DNA from: an uncultured Clostridia bacterium
GTDB taxonomy: Bacteria > Bacillota > Clostridia > TANB77 > UBA1234
Reading direction: 5' to 3'
DNA length: 35,785 nt
NCBI GenBank assembly: GCA_934149305.1
Contig: CAKPEF010000020.1
Location: forward strand, 1-35,785
A program made the position numbers and the translations under genes. The notes beneath the pieces are model-generated. The model saw only the letters and a program-made list of their open reading frames with translations. It ran no database searches and was not told where the DNA came from. Below, one piece after another: positions 1-7,028 of the stretch (position 1 is its first letter; the number at the start of each line of letters is the position of its first letter).

Positions 1-103
1 GCTAATGTATATAAAAAGGTATTTCAATTGCAGTTATTTCTAAATTGGTGTGACATATGTTTGACAAACCTACATTTTTGTTTGTGCATTCTTTGCAAAA
101 ACC

Positions 104-132
104 TTGATATTTAAGATATAAAACAATATAAT
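104..132 (+). promoter_or_regulatory. Putative sigma-A promoter of the flippase gene
   Basis: TTGATA (104-109), a 17-base spacer and TATAAT (127-132). This would give a leader of roughly 175 bases before the gene at 315, and that leader contains the first copy of the interspersed hairpin repeat. The rest of bases 1-314 shows no convincing gene. Confidence 0.55.
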
Positions 133-260
133 TTATATTGTAAATCAACTTATGAAAAGCTACAAAAACATAGGCTTGTAATATAAAAATAATTGATAGT
201 AACGCATTAAAACAAAAATTGAGAAAATATAAAAAAATAAAAACAATCTAGAATAATTAA

Positions 261-297
261 AAAAGTAGCGGAGCTTAACTTAAGCTCTATAAAAAAT
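261..297 (+). repeat. Interspersed hairpin repeat, copy A
   Basis: Core of the family found about ten times in the window. Here the core is a perfect palindrome: GAGCTTAA (271-278), C279, TTAAGCTC (280-287), extended by a G-T pair at 270/288. It is followed by the family's conserved TATAAAAAA tail. It lies just upstream of the flippase gene. No terminal inverted repeats are obvious in this copy. Confidence 0.75.
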
Positions 298-314
298 AAA
301 CATGGAGAAGAGAT

Positions 315-2036
315 ATGGATAAAAAAATAAATAAAAAAATAAATAAAAAACAATCATTTATGGAAGGAGTAATGACTCTTTTTTTAGCGCAGTTAATCGT
401 AAAAATACTAGGGCTAATTTATAGACTTGTAATTACAAATGTCGAAGGCTTCGGTGATGCAGGTAATGGCTTATATGGTGCAGGGTATCAAATTTATACA
501 TTGTTACTCGCATTCGCATCAATAGGTGTTCCAAGTGCGATAGCAAAACTTGTTTCAGAAAGAATAGCAGTTGGAAAAAACAAAGAAGCACATGATGTTT
601 TTAAAACCGCACTATGCCTATTTGGAATAATTGGATTAACAGGAGCTTTATTCTTATTTTTTGGTGCAGACATTATAGCAACAAAATTTATAGGCAATCC
701 TAGTGTTGCAGGAGTAATGCGAGCATTGGCACCGGCAATATTTTTTGTAGCAATATCGGCGGTAATAAGAGGATACTTCAATGGAATGTATAATATGAAA
801 GCTACTTCAAATTCTCAAGTTTTGGAGCAGGTATTTAAAAGTTTATTTACAATTTTATTGGTCCTTGGAATAAGAGCATTAGCAACAACTAATCCAACAA
901 CATTAGCAAGACTATTAAACATATCAGAAGAAAACGCAACAGAAGCAATGGCAATTGGTGCAAATTTTGCATCTACACTTGCAACACTTTGCAGTTTTGT
1001 TTATTTATATATGTTTTATAATCACAGAAAAAAAGAAATATGGAAAGATATAAATAATTCAACCCATACATACACAAAATATACCAAAAAACATATAGCA
1101 AAAACAATATTAAAATATTCTATTCCAATATCACTTGCATCAATAGTTGCAGCGATAAATAGAAATGTAGATACATTTACGGTAATAGGTGGATTAAAAA
1201 CATTACTTACAAGTCAAATGTATGGTACACAAGAAATGATAACAGCAGAAGCAACAAGACTATACGGAATATTATCAGGAAAAGTAGATATGTTAGTCGG
1301 ACTTCCGGCAGCTCTAAATGCAGCATTTTCAACATCACTAGTACCAACAGTATCAGAATCGATGGCAAAAAAAGATGAAAAAACAGCAAAAAGAAGAATG
1401 GCATTTTCAATTAGAACAACATTATTATTAGCATTACCTTGCGCAGTTGGACTTGCGGCTTTGGCAGAGCCAATATTATTATTACTATTTCCAAATGCAG
1501 TTGCAAAAGAAGCACCAATGCTACTTGCAATAAGTGCATTTACAATTATATTTACATTAGTAAATCAAACATTAAGTGGTGCTTTGCAAGGACTTGGTAG
1601 AGTCATGATACCTGCGATAAGCTTAGCATGTGGAGCAGTTGTAAAAGTAATAGTAAATTTAATACTAATACCAGTGATAGGAGTAAACGGTGCAGCAATA
1701 GGTTCTATCTTCTGCGGAATTACCGCACTAATAATAAATTTATATTTCTTGCATAAGAACATAAAATTAGAATTAAACTATAATCAAGCAATAATAAAAC
1801 CAGTAGCTATAAGTGCTGCAATGGGAATTTTAGCATACTTAACGCAAAAATATGTAAAAATACTACTAGGAAGAGCATCTATAGCAACATTAGTTGCAAT
1901 AATAGTTGCAGTAATAGTTTATTTTGGAGGAATAATATTATTTAAAGTATTTGATAGAGATGATTATCACATGTTGCCATATGGAGATAAAATGTATAAC
2001 TTTTTGCACAAAAACAAAAAAGAAACAAACAAATAA
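315..2036 (+). CDS. MOP-superfamily lipid flippase, SpoVB/YabM/MurJ-like
   Basis: A 573-residue polytopic inner-membrane protein with about 14 hydrophobic segments. It has the polysaccharide-biosynthesis/SpoVB-type N-terminal region: an FMEGVMTLFLAQLIVKILG helix, then a loop with GAGYQIYTLLLAFASIG. Relatives move undecaprenyl-linked cell-wall or cortex precursors across the membrane; the substrate here is inferred. The start is ATG 315 behind GGAGAAGAG. The first 12 residues are a low-complexity run with a duplicated NKKI motif, encoded by a short direct repeat. In many Firmicutes this family (YabM) lies just before mazG, HU and rqcP. Here HU and rqcP follow but mazG is absent. Family assignment is firm; choice between SpoVB, YabM and MurJ is not. 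Confidence 0.85.
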   Translation: MDKKINKKINKKQSFMEGVMTLFLAQLIVKILGLIYRLVITNVEGFGDAGNGLYGAGYQIYTLLLAFASIGVPSAIAKLVSERIAVGKNKEAHDVFKTALCLFGIIGLTGALFLFFGADIIATKFIGNPSVAGVMRALAPAIFFVAISAVIRGYFNGMYNMKATSNSQVLEQVFKSLFTILLVLGIRALATTNPTTLARLLNISEENATEAMAIGANFASTLATLCSFVYLYMFYNHRKKEIWKDINNSTHTYTKYTKKHIAKTILKYSIPISLASIVAAINRNVDTFTVIGGLKTLLTSQMYGTQEMITAEATRLYGILSGKVDMLVGLPAALNAAFSTSLVPTVSESMAKKDEKTAKRRMAFSIRTTLLLALPCAVGLAALAEPILLLLFPNAVAKEAPMLLAISAFTIIFTLVNQTLSGALQGLGRVMIPAISLACGAVVKVIVNLILIPVIGVNGAAIGSIFCGITALIINLYFLHKNIKLELNYNQAIIKPVAISAAMGILAYLTQKYVKILLGRASIATLVAIIVAVIVYFGGIILFKVFDRDDYHMLPYGDKMYNFLHKNKKETNK

Positions 2037-2045
2037 AACAATCAA

Positions 2046-2118
2046 AAATGTAGCTTAAGTGTATTCTATAAAAACAATATAATTCATCAGTTGTCATGAA
2101 TTAAGGCTAAATAGTAAC
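2046..2118 (+). repeat. Interspersed repeat, copy B (degenerate core)
   Basis: Starts ten bases after the flippase stop codon. The core reads ATGTAGCTTAAGTGTATTCTATAAAAA, so the hairpin 3' arm has decayed. The right end keeps the family terminus TTAAGGCTAAATAGTAACC (2101-2119), which matches the right ends of copies C, I and J. It lies upstream of HU. Confidence 0.7.
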
Positions 2119-2315
2119 CTATAAAACGGCTAATAAATAGGCTTTGAGTGAACATAACTACAAAAAACATTGAAAAATAAACATTTTTTATAAAAAAACT
2201 TGAAAAATAGCATAAAAAAAGCAGGAATATTAAAATAAATGGCGAAATATAAAAGTAAGAATATAGATGTAACACGCTATATCAAAAAACAAAATCTAAT
2301 AGGAGGTAATTTAAA

Positions 2316-2594
2316 ATGAACAAACTTGATTTAGTTGCAAAAATTGCAGAAGATGCAGATATTTCTAAAAAATCAGCAGAAGCTGCTTTAAATGCATTTA
2401 TTAACGCTGTTGAAACAGCTTTAAAGAAAGGTGACAAAGTTCAATTAGTTGGATTTGGTTCTTTCGAAGTTAGAAAGAGAGCTCCAAGAAAAGGTAGAAA
2501 TCCTCAAACAAAAGAAGAGATTAAAATACCTGCTTCTAAAGCTCCAGTATTCAAAGCTGGTAAGCCATTAAAAGACTTAGTAAATAAAAAATAA
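2316..2594 (+). CDS. hup: HU family DNA-binding protein
   Basis: 92 residues, the usual length for HU. HU is a small basic dimer that bends and compacts DNA in the nucleoid. The protein shows the family pattern throughout: an N-terminal helical dimer body, GFGSFEVRKRAPRKGRNPQT leading into the beta arm, and a C-terminal KAPVFKAGKPLKDLVN helix. A consensus AGGAGG precedes ATG 2316 by 11 bases. Synonymous codon choice is visibly different from the flippase before it (more GCT, GTT and AAA), consistent with high expression. The gene is followed by its own terminator and then rqcP, an order common in Clostridia. Confidence 0.97.
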   Translation: MNKLDLVAKIAEDADISKKSAEAALNAFINAVETALKKGDKVQLVGFGSFEVRKRAPRKGRNPQTKEEIKIPASKAPVFKAGKPLKDLVNKK

Positions 2595-2601
2595 TTAAAC
2601 T

Positions 2602-2633
2602 ATGGGTTACCAATAAAGGTAGCCCATTTTTTT
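2602..2633 (+). terminator. Intrinsic terminator after HU
   Basis: ATGGGTTACC (2602-2611), a 6-base loop and GGTAGCCCAT (2618-2627), with one G-T pair, followed by a run of T. It ends transcription of the abundant HU message before rqcP. Confidence 0.9.
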
Positions 2634-2654
2634 GCAAAAGGCAGGGAGACATAT

Positions 2655-2897
2655 ATGAGATTAGATAAATTTTTAAAAGTTAGCAGAGTAATAAAAAGAA
2701 GGACTGTAGCAAATGAAGCTTGCGACATGGGAAGAGTAATGATAAATGGTAGAACGGCCAAGGCATCTACAAGTGTAAAAAGTGGTGATATAGTAGAAAT
2801 AAAATTTGGTGAAAAAATAATTAAATTTCAAATACTTAGAACAGATGAAATAATAAAAAAAGAAGAAGCAAGCGAAATGTTTAAATTATTAGACTAG
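2655..2897 (+). CDS. rqcP: RqcP (YabO), S4-domain ribosome quality-control factor
   Basis: 80 residues, essentially a single S4 RNA-binding domain: MRLDKFLKVSRVIKRRTVAN at the N-terminus, then GRVMINGRTAKAS and the SGDIVEIKFG strand. RqcP/YabO family proteins bind stalled 50S subunits and work with RqcH to add C-terminal alanine tails to stalled nascent chains. The partner RqcH gene is in this window on the other strand (7029-8702), and the related S4 protein YlmH is at 24728. AGGGAGA precedes ATG 2655. In spore formers yabP and yabQ often follow; here a rhodanese follows instead. Confidence 0.9.
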   Translation: MRLDKFLKVSRVIKRRTVANEACDMGRVMINGRTAKASTSVKSGDIVEIKFGEKIIKFQILRTDEIIKKEEASEMFKLLD

Positions 2898-2926
2898 CTG
2901 TAACGAAAAATAAGTAGGAGCATACA

Positions 2927-2951
2927 ATGTAGTATGGAGTGGTGCCTATGA
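2927..2951 (+). promoter_or_regulatory. Start-stop and five-codon upstream reading frame before the rhodanese
   Basis: A good Shine-Dalgarno AGGAG (2916-2920) stands 6 bases before ATG TAG (2927-2932), a start codon followed directly by a stop. A second ATG at 2934 opens ATG GAG TGG TGC CTA TGA (MEWCL), whose stop overlaps the likely rhodanese start as ATGA at 2948-2951. This is compatible with translational coupling, but may be chance. Confidence 0.35.
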
Positions 2952-3232
2952 AAAATGTATCGTATGACCAAGCTATCAACTTAGTAAATGAGTATGGAGC
3001 AAAGTTAATTGATGTTCAGCTAGAAAATGATTATTATAGAAGCCACTTGTATGGCAGTATAAATATTCCCGTGGAAAACATAGCAAATGAGATAGCAAAT
3101 GTTACAAATAGCATAGATGAAGTACTTGTAGTGTATTGCTTAAAAGGAATTAGAAGTGTTGCGGCATGTGATATTTTAACAAGACTTGGATATATAAATG
3201 TGTACAATATACAAGGTGGAATCGAATATTAA
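2948..3232 (+). CDS. Single-domain rhodanese-like protein
   Basis: 94 residues from ATG 2948, chosen because GGAG at 2936-2939 is 8 bases upstream; GTG starts at 2939 and 2942 are possible but less well placed. It has the rhodanese fold pattern: LIDVQLENDYYRSHLYGSIN (the usual D-V-R region and the helix before a G-x-I-N-I-P turn), VVYCLKGIRS with the active-site Cys64 and the C-x-x-G-x-R loop, and a final YNIQGGIEY. Such stand-alone domains carry sulfane sulfur on the cysteine; the acceptor is unknown. It probably shares transcription with rqcP and ends at a terminator. Confidence 0.85.
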   Translation: MKNVSYDQAINLVNEYGAKLIDVQLENDYYRSHLYGSINIPVENIANEIANVTNSIDEVLVVYCLKGIRSVAACDILTRLGYINVYNIQGGIEY

Positions 3233-3239
3233 AAATAAA

Positions 3240-3268
3240 ATGGTGAGGAAAAACTTCACCATTTTTTT
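3240..3268 (+). terminator. Intrinsic terminator after the rhodanese
   Basis: ATGGTGA (3240-3246) pairs with TCACCAT (3256-3262) and is followed by seven T. Confidence 0.85.
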
Positions 3269-3340
3269 CATTATATGCCATAAATTTTGCATTGTTTAGT
3301 AACTTATGTGATTTTAAAATTAAGATATGAAGTTATTTAA

Positions 3341-3456
3341 TACTATTTAGACTTTAAAAATAAAAAGTACAATTGACTCTACAAAAAAGTAAGCTTAAGT
3401 GCGCTACATAAAAATACTACACTTTAATATTTGTCATACATTAGGGCTAAATAGTA
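3341..3456 (+). repeat. Interspersed repeat, copy C, with terminal inverted repeats
   Basis: A 116-bp element bounded by TACTATTTAG (3341-3350) and its exact inverse CTAAATAGTA (3447-3456). The core GTAAGCTTAAGTGCGCTAC (around 3388-3407) is a variant of the family hairpin and is followed by the conserved ATAAAAATACTAC, which also occurs in copy I. It lies between a terminator and the GH18-SLH gene. The structure is MITE-like: short, non-coding, with inverted termini. Confidence 0.75.
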
Positions 3457-3481
3457 ATGGTTACATAAGGAGTGATGTTTT

Positions 3482-4912
3482 TTGAGTACAAAAGACAAAA
3501 TAAAAATAATTTGTGCGCTATTTTTAATGCTCATACTAATTGGAAATTTACAAATAAGTAATGCAAATAATAAAATAAGCATGGCATATTTATATGGCAA
3601 TTATGATTATGAAAAATTAATATTAAGAAATGAAAATTCGTTAAATGTTGTATCACCAAGTAGTTTTGATTTAGATACAAATGGAAGACTTGTATATAAT
3701 GCTATAGATGAAAATTTTATCAAAAAAATGCACCAAAACAAAATAAAAATAACACCTTTTTTAAGCAATCATTGGGATAGAGAAAAAGGCAGAAAGGCGC
3801 TAGCAAATAGAGAGGCATTAGCAAATTCTATAGTTGAAATAATAAAAAAATATAACTTAGATGGAATAAATGTAGACATAGAAAATGTAACAGAATCTGA
3901 TAGAGAAAACTATGTAGATTTGATAAGAATATTAAGAGAAAAATTGCCAAGTGAGAAAGTTATTTCAGTAGCAGTTGCTGCCAATCCTTATGGAATAAAC
4001 AAAGGCTGGCAAGGTTCATACGACTATGAAAAATTAGGAGCATATGCAGATTATTTAATGATAATGGCGTACGATGAACATTACGAAGGAGGAGAAAAAG
4101 GTGCGGTTGCGAGTATAGACTTTATTGAAGCATCAATAAAATATGCACTTGGAAAAGTGAGCAAAGAAAAAATAGTAATTGGACTTCCGTTTTATGGTCG
4201 ATATTGGAAGCAGGGAGTAACATACGGAGGCTACGGAGTTACACTAAAAAAGATAAATACAATAATAAATAATTATGAGACAACATTAGCATATGATAAA
4301 GAAAGTGAAACACAAGTAGCAACTGTAAAAATAAGAGCAGCTGATAGAAAGCCTACAATAAATGGAAGAACATTATACGAAGGAACATATAACTTTTATT
4401 TTGAGAATGCAGAAAGTATAAAGAAAAAAATCGAGCTAGTAAAAAAATATGATTTGAAAGGAATAGGTGCGTGGAGCTTAGGGCAAGAAACAGATGAAGT
4501 TTGGTCATATTATGGAACATATCTAGGAAAACAAAGTGATGAGTTCGAAGATATAGAAAAAGTAAAATGGGCAAAAAGTTCAATCGAATATATAAAAGAA
4601 AAAGGTTGGATAAAAGGTAGAGCAAATAACATATATGCACCCGAAGAAAAATTAACAAGAGCAGAATTTGTAACAATGGTATGTAGGATATTAGAGCTAG
4701 ATACAACCTATTCAAACGAAACATTATATGTTGATGTAAATAACCATTGGGCAAAGGCAGCAATAAATGCACTTACAAAAACAGGGTTAATAGCTGGTTA
4801 TGATGACAACTACTTTAGGCCAGATAATAATATAACAAGAGAAGAAGTTTGTAAAATATTAAGCAATTTAAAAGAAAGTAGAAAACAAAAGCTTACGGCA
4901 AAGCGGATTTAG
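3482..4912 (+). CDS. GH18 glycosidase with SLH repeats, C-terminus frameshifted
   Basis: 476 residues as read. Residues 1-28 form a signal peptide or anchor. Residues 32-345 form a GH18 barrel of the spore-cortex-lytic (YaaH/SleL) type, with the catalytic DGINVDIE motif (D127, D132, general acid E134) and the MIMAYDEHYEGG strand. This suggests hydrolysis of N-acetylglucosaminyl bonds in peptidoglycan or cortex. Two SLH repeats follow (about 355-408 and 414-462; LTRAEF and ITREEV signatures), which would bind it to cell-wall polymer rather than use the usual LysM. The start is TTG 3482, 9 bases after AAGGAG. The frame ends early at TAG 4910-4912; a third SLH repeat continues in another frame (next feature). 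Confidence 0.88.
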   Translation: MSTKDKIKIICALFLMLILIGNLQISNANNKISMAYLYGNYDYEKLILRNENSLNVVSPSSFDLDTNGRLVYNAIDENFIKKMHQNKIKITPFLSNHWDREKGRKALANREALANSIVEIIKKYNLDGINVDIENVTESDRENYVDLIRILREKLPSEKVISVAVAANPYGINKGWQGSYDYEKLGAYADYLMIMAYDEHYEGGEKGAVASIDFIEASIKYALGKVSKEKIVIGLPFYGRYWKQGVTYGGYGVTLKKINTIINNYETTLAYDKESETQVATVKIRAADRKPTINGRTLYEGTYNFYFENAESIKKKIELVKKYDLKGIGAWSLGQETDEVWSYYGTYLGKQSDEFEDIEKVKWAKSSIEYIKEKGWIKGRANNIYAPEEKLTRAEFVTMVCRILELDTTYSNETLYVDVNNHWAKAAINALTKTGLIAGYDDNYFRPDNNITREEVCKILSNLKESRKQKLTAKRI

Positions 4913-5063
4913 CGATGTTAAAGAAAGTGATTGGTCATATAAATATATAATGAAAATGCTAGAAGATGGAGTAATAAATGGGTACGAAGATGGAACTTTT
5001 AGACCTAAAAATGAAATAACAAGGGCAGAAATAGCAGTTATGTTGACTAAAATGTACAAATAG
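4872..5063 (+). pseudogene. Third SLH repeat of the preceding gene, out of frame
   Basis: Reading in the +1 frame from 4872 gives an open stretch to TAG 5061-5063. It encodes a normal SLH repeat: FSDVKESDWSYKYIMKML, then GVINGYEDGTFRPKNEITRA, then a final KMYK. The frame change must fall within 4872-4912, where A-rich tracts (GAAAACAAAAG) occur. With it, the protein would have the standard three SLH repeats. It could be a true mutation, a sequencing or assembly error, or phase-variable slippage. Confidence 0.8.
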
Positions 5064-5073
5064 TATTTAAAAA

Positions 5074-5102
5074 TTGACAAGTAGACATAATTCTGATAAA
5101 AT
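5074..5102 (+). promoter_or_regulatory. Strong sigma-A promoter for the 70-residue protein
   Basis: A consensus TTGACA (5074-5079), a 17-base spacer and TAAAAT (5097-5102), 35 bases before the start codon. Confidence 0.75.
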
Positions 5103-5136
5103 GTGTTTGAACAATTTTAAATAAGGAGAAAAAGCG

Positions 5137-5349
5137 ATGAAAAATTTTCGGAACTTTTTAGCAGTTTGGGCAGCACTTGTACTTACGGTATTCGTAACTT
5201 GCGAGTTTATAGAGGTGATAAAAGCAGTTGTAAAGAATGCAGCAGCCGCGTATAAAATCACTACGGACTGGCGAGTTGTAGTCGGAGCAATGGTTATAGC
5301 GGCACTTGCAACAATTATAGCAAACCTTGTAATCCGTAGGAGGGGATAG
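5137..5349 (+). CDS. Small two-helix membrane protein, unknown function
   Basis: 70 residues, not recognised. There are two hydrophobic segments (about 6-25 and 46-65) separated by a short polar stretch, and a basic RRRG end, so it is probably a small inner-membrane protein with the C-terminus inside. It is a complete small transcription unit: consensus promoter at 5074, AAGGAG 11 bases before ATG 5137, and a terminator just after. Its DNA is noticeably more GC-rich than both neighbours and uses codons such as CGG, CCG, GCG and CGT that are rare around it, so it may be a recent arrival. Its position between two GH18 paralogues may be chance. Confidence 0.75.
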   Translation: MKNFRNFLAVWAALVLTVFVTCEFIEVIKAVVKNAAAAYKITTDWRVVVGAMVIAALATIIANLVIRRRG

Positions 5350-5360
5350 TAATTTTCTTG

Positions 5361-5394
5361 TAGAATGGTTAGTTTTCTAATCATTCTATTTTTT
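5361..5394 (+). terminator. Intrinsic terminator after the small membrane protein
   Basis: TAGAATGGTTAG (5361-5372) pairs with CTAATCATTCTA (5377-5388) with one G-T pair, followed by a T run. Confidence 0.9.
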
Positions 5395-5455
5395 TGTTTT
5401 AAAATTTTCTTTTTTACGGATATAGTAATACCAAGGCTTTGCGGACTTTTGCCTA

Positions 5456-5485
5456 TTGAAAAACAATAAAAAATAATGATAAAAT
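5456..5485 (+). promoter_or_regulatory. Possible promoter of the second GH18 gene
   Basis: TTGAAA (5456-5461), an 18-base spacer and TAAAAT (5480-5485), ahead of the RBS at 5506. Confidence 0.4.
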
Positions 5486-5520
5486 TGTTATATATAAAAA
5501 CAAAAGAGAGGTGAGCTTTG

Positions 5521-6846
5521 ATGAAAAAAATTATTATGATTGTTGTAACAATGTTAATATTATTTTCAAACAACATAATGGCCCAAGAGCGTGTAAATCT
5601 AGGCTATATGTATGGCTCTAGTAAAGCTCACACACAAATAGTAGAAAACACAAAATATTCAGTAAATGTAGTATCTCCAACATGTTTCGATATTAGTTTA
5701 AAAGGTGATTTGGTAATAAACAGCTCAATTAGCCAAGAATTTGTTGATGAGATGCATGAAAAAGGGATAAAAGTAACACCTTTTTTAAGTAATCATTGGG
5801 GATCAAAAAGAGCTAAAAAAGTGTTAGATAATCCAGAAAAGTTATTGTCACAGCTAGTAGGGGCCATTTACGAATATGACTTAGATGGTGTAAATGTTGA
5901 TATGGAAAATATTCCAAATACATATAAAGATAAATTAACAAATTTTGTGAAACTCCTTAGAGAAAAGCTTTCAGGTGATAAAACATTGTCAATAGCTGTT
6001 GCAGCAAACCCAAACAAATTAGAAACGACATGGGTAGCATCATATGATTATGAAAATTTAGCAAAGTATGTGGATTATATGGTGCTTATGGCATATGATG
6101 AACACTGTCAAGGCGGTGCAGAAGGTCCAGTTGCAAGTTGCGATTTTGTAAAACAATCAATAGAGGTCGTGTTAGAAAAAGTATCGAAAGATAAGGTGTT
6201 ACTTGGTATACCTCTATACGGCAGATTTTGGAAAGAGGGTGCCGAAACTGGTGGAGAAGCGATAGTAATTGGAGCAGTAGAAAATCTAATAAAAAAATAT
6301 CGTCTTGTTCCTGAATATGACACCAATAGTAAAACACCGAAATTAACAGTAACAATTGATGGAATGAAAAATGCATATGTTAATGGCAGATACTTAGAAG
6401 AAGGAAAATATAACATATGGTATGAAAACGAAAATAGTATTAGAGAAAAATTAAAAATGGTAAATGAGTATAACTTGCTTGGCACAGCTCTTTGGGCATT
6501 AGATAACGAAAAGAAAGAATTTTGGGATTTTTATCCTGCTGCACTAAATGAAACAAACTACGAAAATACAGAAGAAATAAGAGTGAGAAAAAAGACAGAA
6601 GCCTATAGCAAAATAGTAATAATAAAAATTCTAAATCCAGAATTAAAACTGCCATTTGAATTAGAAAAGATAAATTTACTAGCAAAAGTAGAAGCACAAA
6701 TAGAAAGATTAAAAAATAATAAAATTAGAAAAACAACTTTAATAGAAAATGAAATAGGAATAAAATTAGTAAAAGATGAAAAAATAACAATTAAAACATA
6801 TCTTAAAAAGAATGAAAAAAATAAATTTAAAAGAAAACTTGGTTAA
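5521..6846 (+). CDS. GH18 glycosidase, spore-cortex-lytic type, without SLH repeats
   Basis: 441 residues from ATG 5521. AGAGAGGTG ends 7 bases upstream; TTG 5518 is the alternative. Residues 1-21 form a signal peptide. The GH18 barrel (about 25-340) is clearly paralogous to the gene at 3482, sharing TPFLSNHW, the catalytic DGVNVDME motif (D122, D127, E129), VLMAYDEHCQGGAEGPVAS and LGIPLYGRFWKEG. The C-terminal ~100 residues differ completely: no SLH, but a lysine-rich segment ending KKNEKNKFKRKLG that I do not recognise and that might bind anionic wall polymers. The likely role is cleavage of cortex or peptidoglycan glycan strands. The two genes look like a duplication that diverged in its anchoring module. 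Confidence 0.88.
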   Translation: MKKIIMIVVTMLILFSNNIMAQERVNLGYMYGSSKAHTQIVENTKYSVNVVSPTCFDISLKGDLVINSSISQEFVDEMHEKGIKVTPFLSNHWGSKRAKKVLDNPEKLLSQLVGAIYEYDLDGVNVDMENIPNTYKDKLTNFVKLLREKLSGDKTLSIAVAANPNKLETTWVASYDYENLAKYVDYMVLMAYDEHCQGGAEGPVASCDFVKQSIEVVLEKVSKDKVLLGIPLYGRFWKEGAETGGEAIVIGAVENLIKKYRLVPEYDTNSKTPKLTVTIDGMKNAYVNGRYLEEGKYNIWYENENSIREKLKMVNEYNLLGTALWALDNEKKEFWDFYPAALNETNYENTEEIRVRKKTEAYSKIVIIKILNPELKLPFELEKINLLAKVEAQIERLKNNKIRKTTLIENEIGIKLVKDEKITIKTYLKKNEKNKFKRKLG

Positions 6847-6876
6847 AAGAATATCTTAAACCAAGTTTTATTTTTT
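6834..6876 (+). terminator. Intrinsic terminator overlapping the end of the GH18 gene
   Basis: AAAACTTGGTT (6834-6844) and AACCAAGTTTT (6859-6869) form a perfect 11-bp stem followed by ATTTTTT. The 5' arm includes the last sense codons and part of the stop codon. Confidence 0.85.
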
Positions 6877-6943
6877 ATACAATAGGAAAGTAACAAATTT
6901 GCAACCTTTTATGTATTAGTTTTCTTTCCTATTGTATAAAAAA
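6871..6943. repeat. Perfect 20-bp inverted repeat between convergent genes
   Basis: TTTTTTATACAATAGGAAAG (6871-6890) is exactly inverted at 6924-6943, with 33 bases between. The T run lies on the outer 5' side of each arm, so it is not a normal terminator in either direction. It lies between the convergent GH18 gene and rqcH. Confidence 0.7.
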
Positions 6944-6955
6944 CTTTAATTTATG

Positions 6956-7021
6956 CGAGAGATTTTCTCCTTTTCAGTCGAAAACTCTCGAGGGTTGAAA
7001 GACTGAAAATCGAAGATTTTC
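6956..7021. other. Mutually exclusive hairpins downstream of rqcH
   Basis: Three stems overlap. First, CGAGAG-a-TTTTC (6956-6967) pairs with GAAAACTCTCG (6980-6990). Second, TTTTCAGTC (6971-6979) pairs with GACTGAAAA (7001-7009), around an internal near-palindrome centred on CTCGAG. Third, GAAAATC (7005-7011) pairs with GATTTTC (7015-7021). The first two cannot form together. This is the 3' region of rqcH on the - strand and may act in termination or RNA stability. Confidence 0.5.
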
Positions 7022-7028
7022 ATCTTTC

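Noticed and set aside
1..314. tRNA, rRNA or other structural RNA genes in the gaps
   Set aside because: I saw no cloverleaf or conserved RNA motifs in this or other intergenic regions beyond the repeats and terminators listed.
4872..4912. Programmed ribosomal frameshifting in the GH18-SLH gene
   Set aside because: The needed shift is +1 (or -2), and I see no recognised +1 signal such as a slow stop context with an internal Shine-Dalgarno, nor a downstream pseudoknot. Mutation or assembly error is simpler.
5067..5576. A 169-residue reading frame on the - strand across the small membrane protein and the next promoter
   Set aside because: It overlaps a promoter, RBS, coding frame and terminator that are all well formed on the + strand, has no RBS and no recognisable protein pattern.
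6871..6943. The perfect 20-bp inverted repeat as a bidirectional terminator
   Set aside because: On either strand the T run is before the stem, not after it. The real terminator for the GH18 gene is the stem at 6834-6869.
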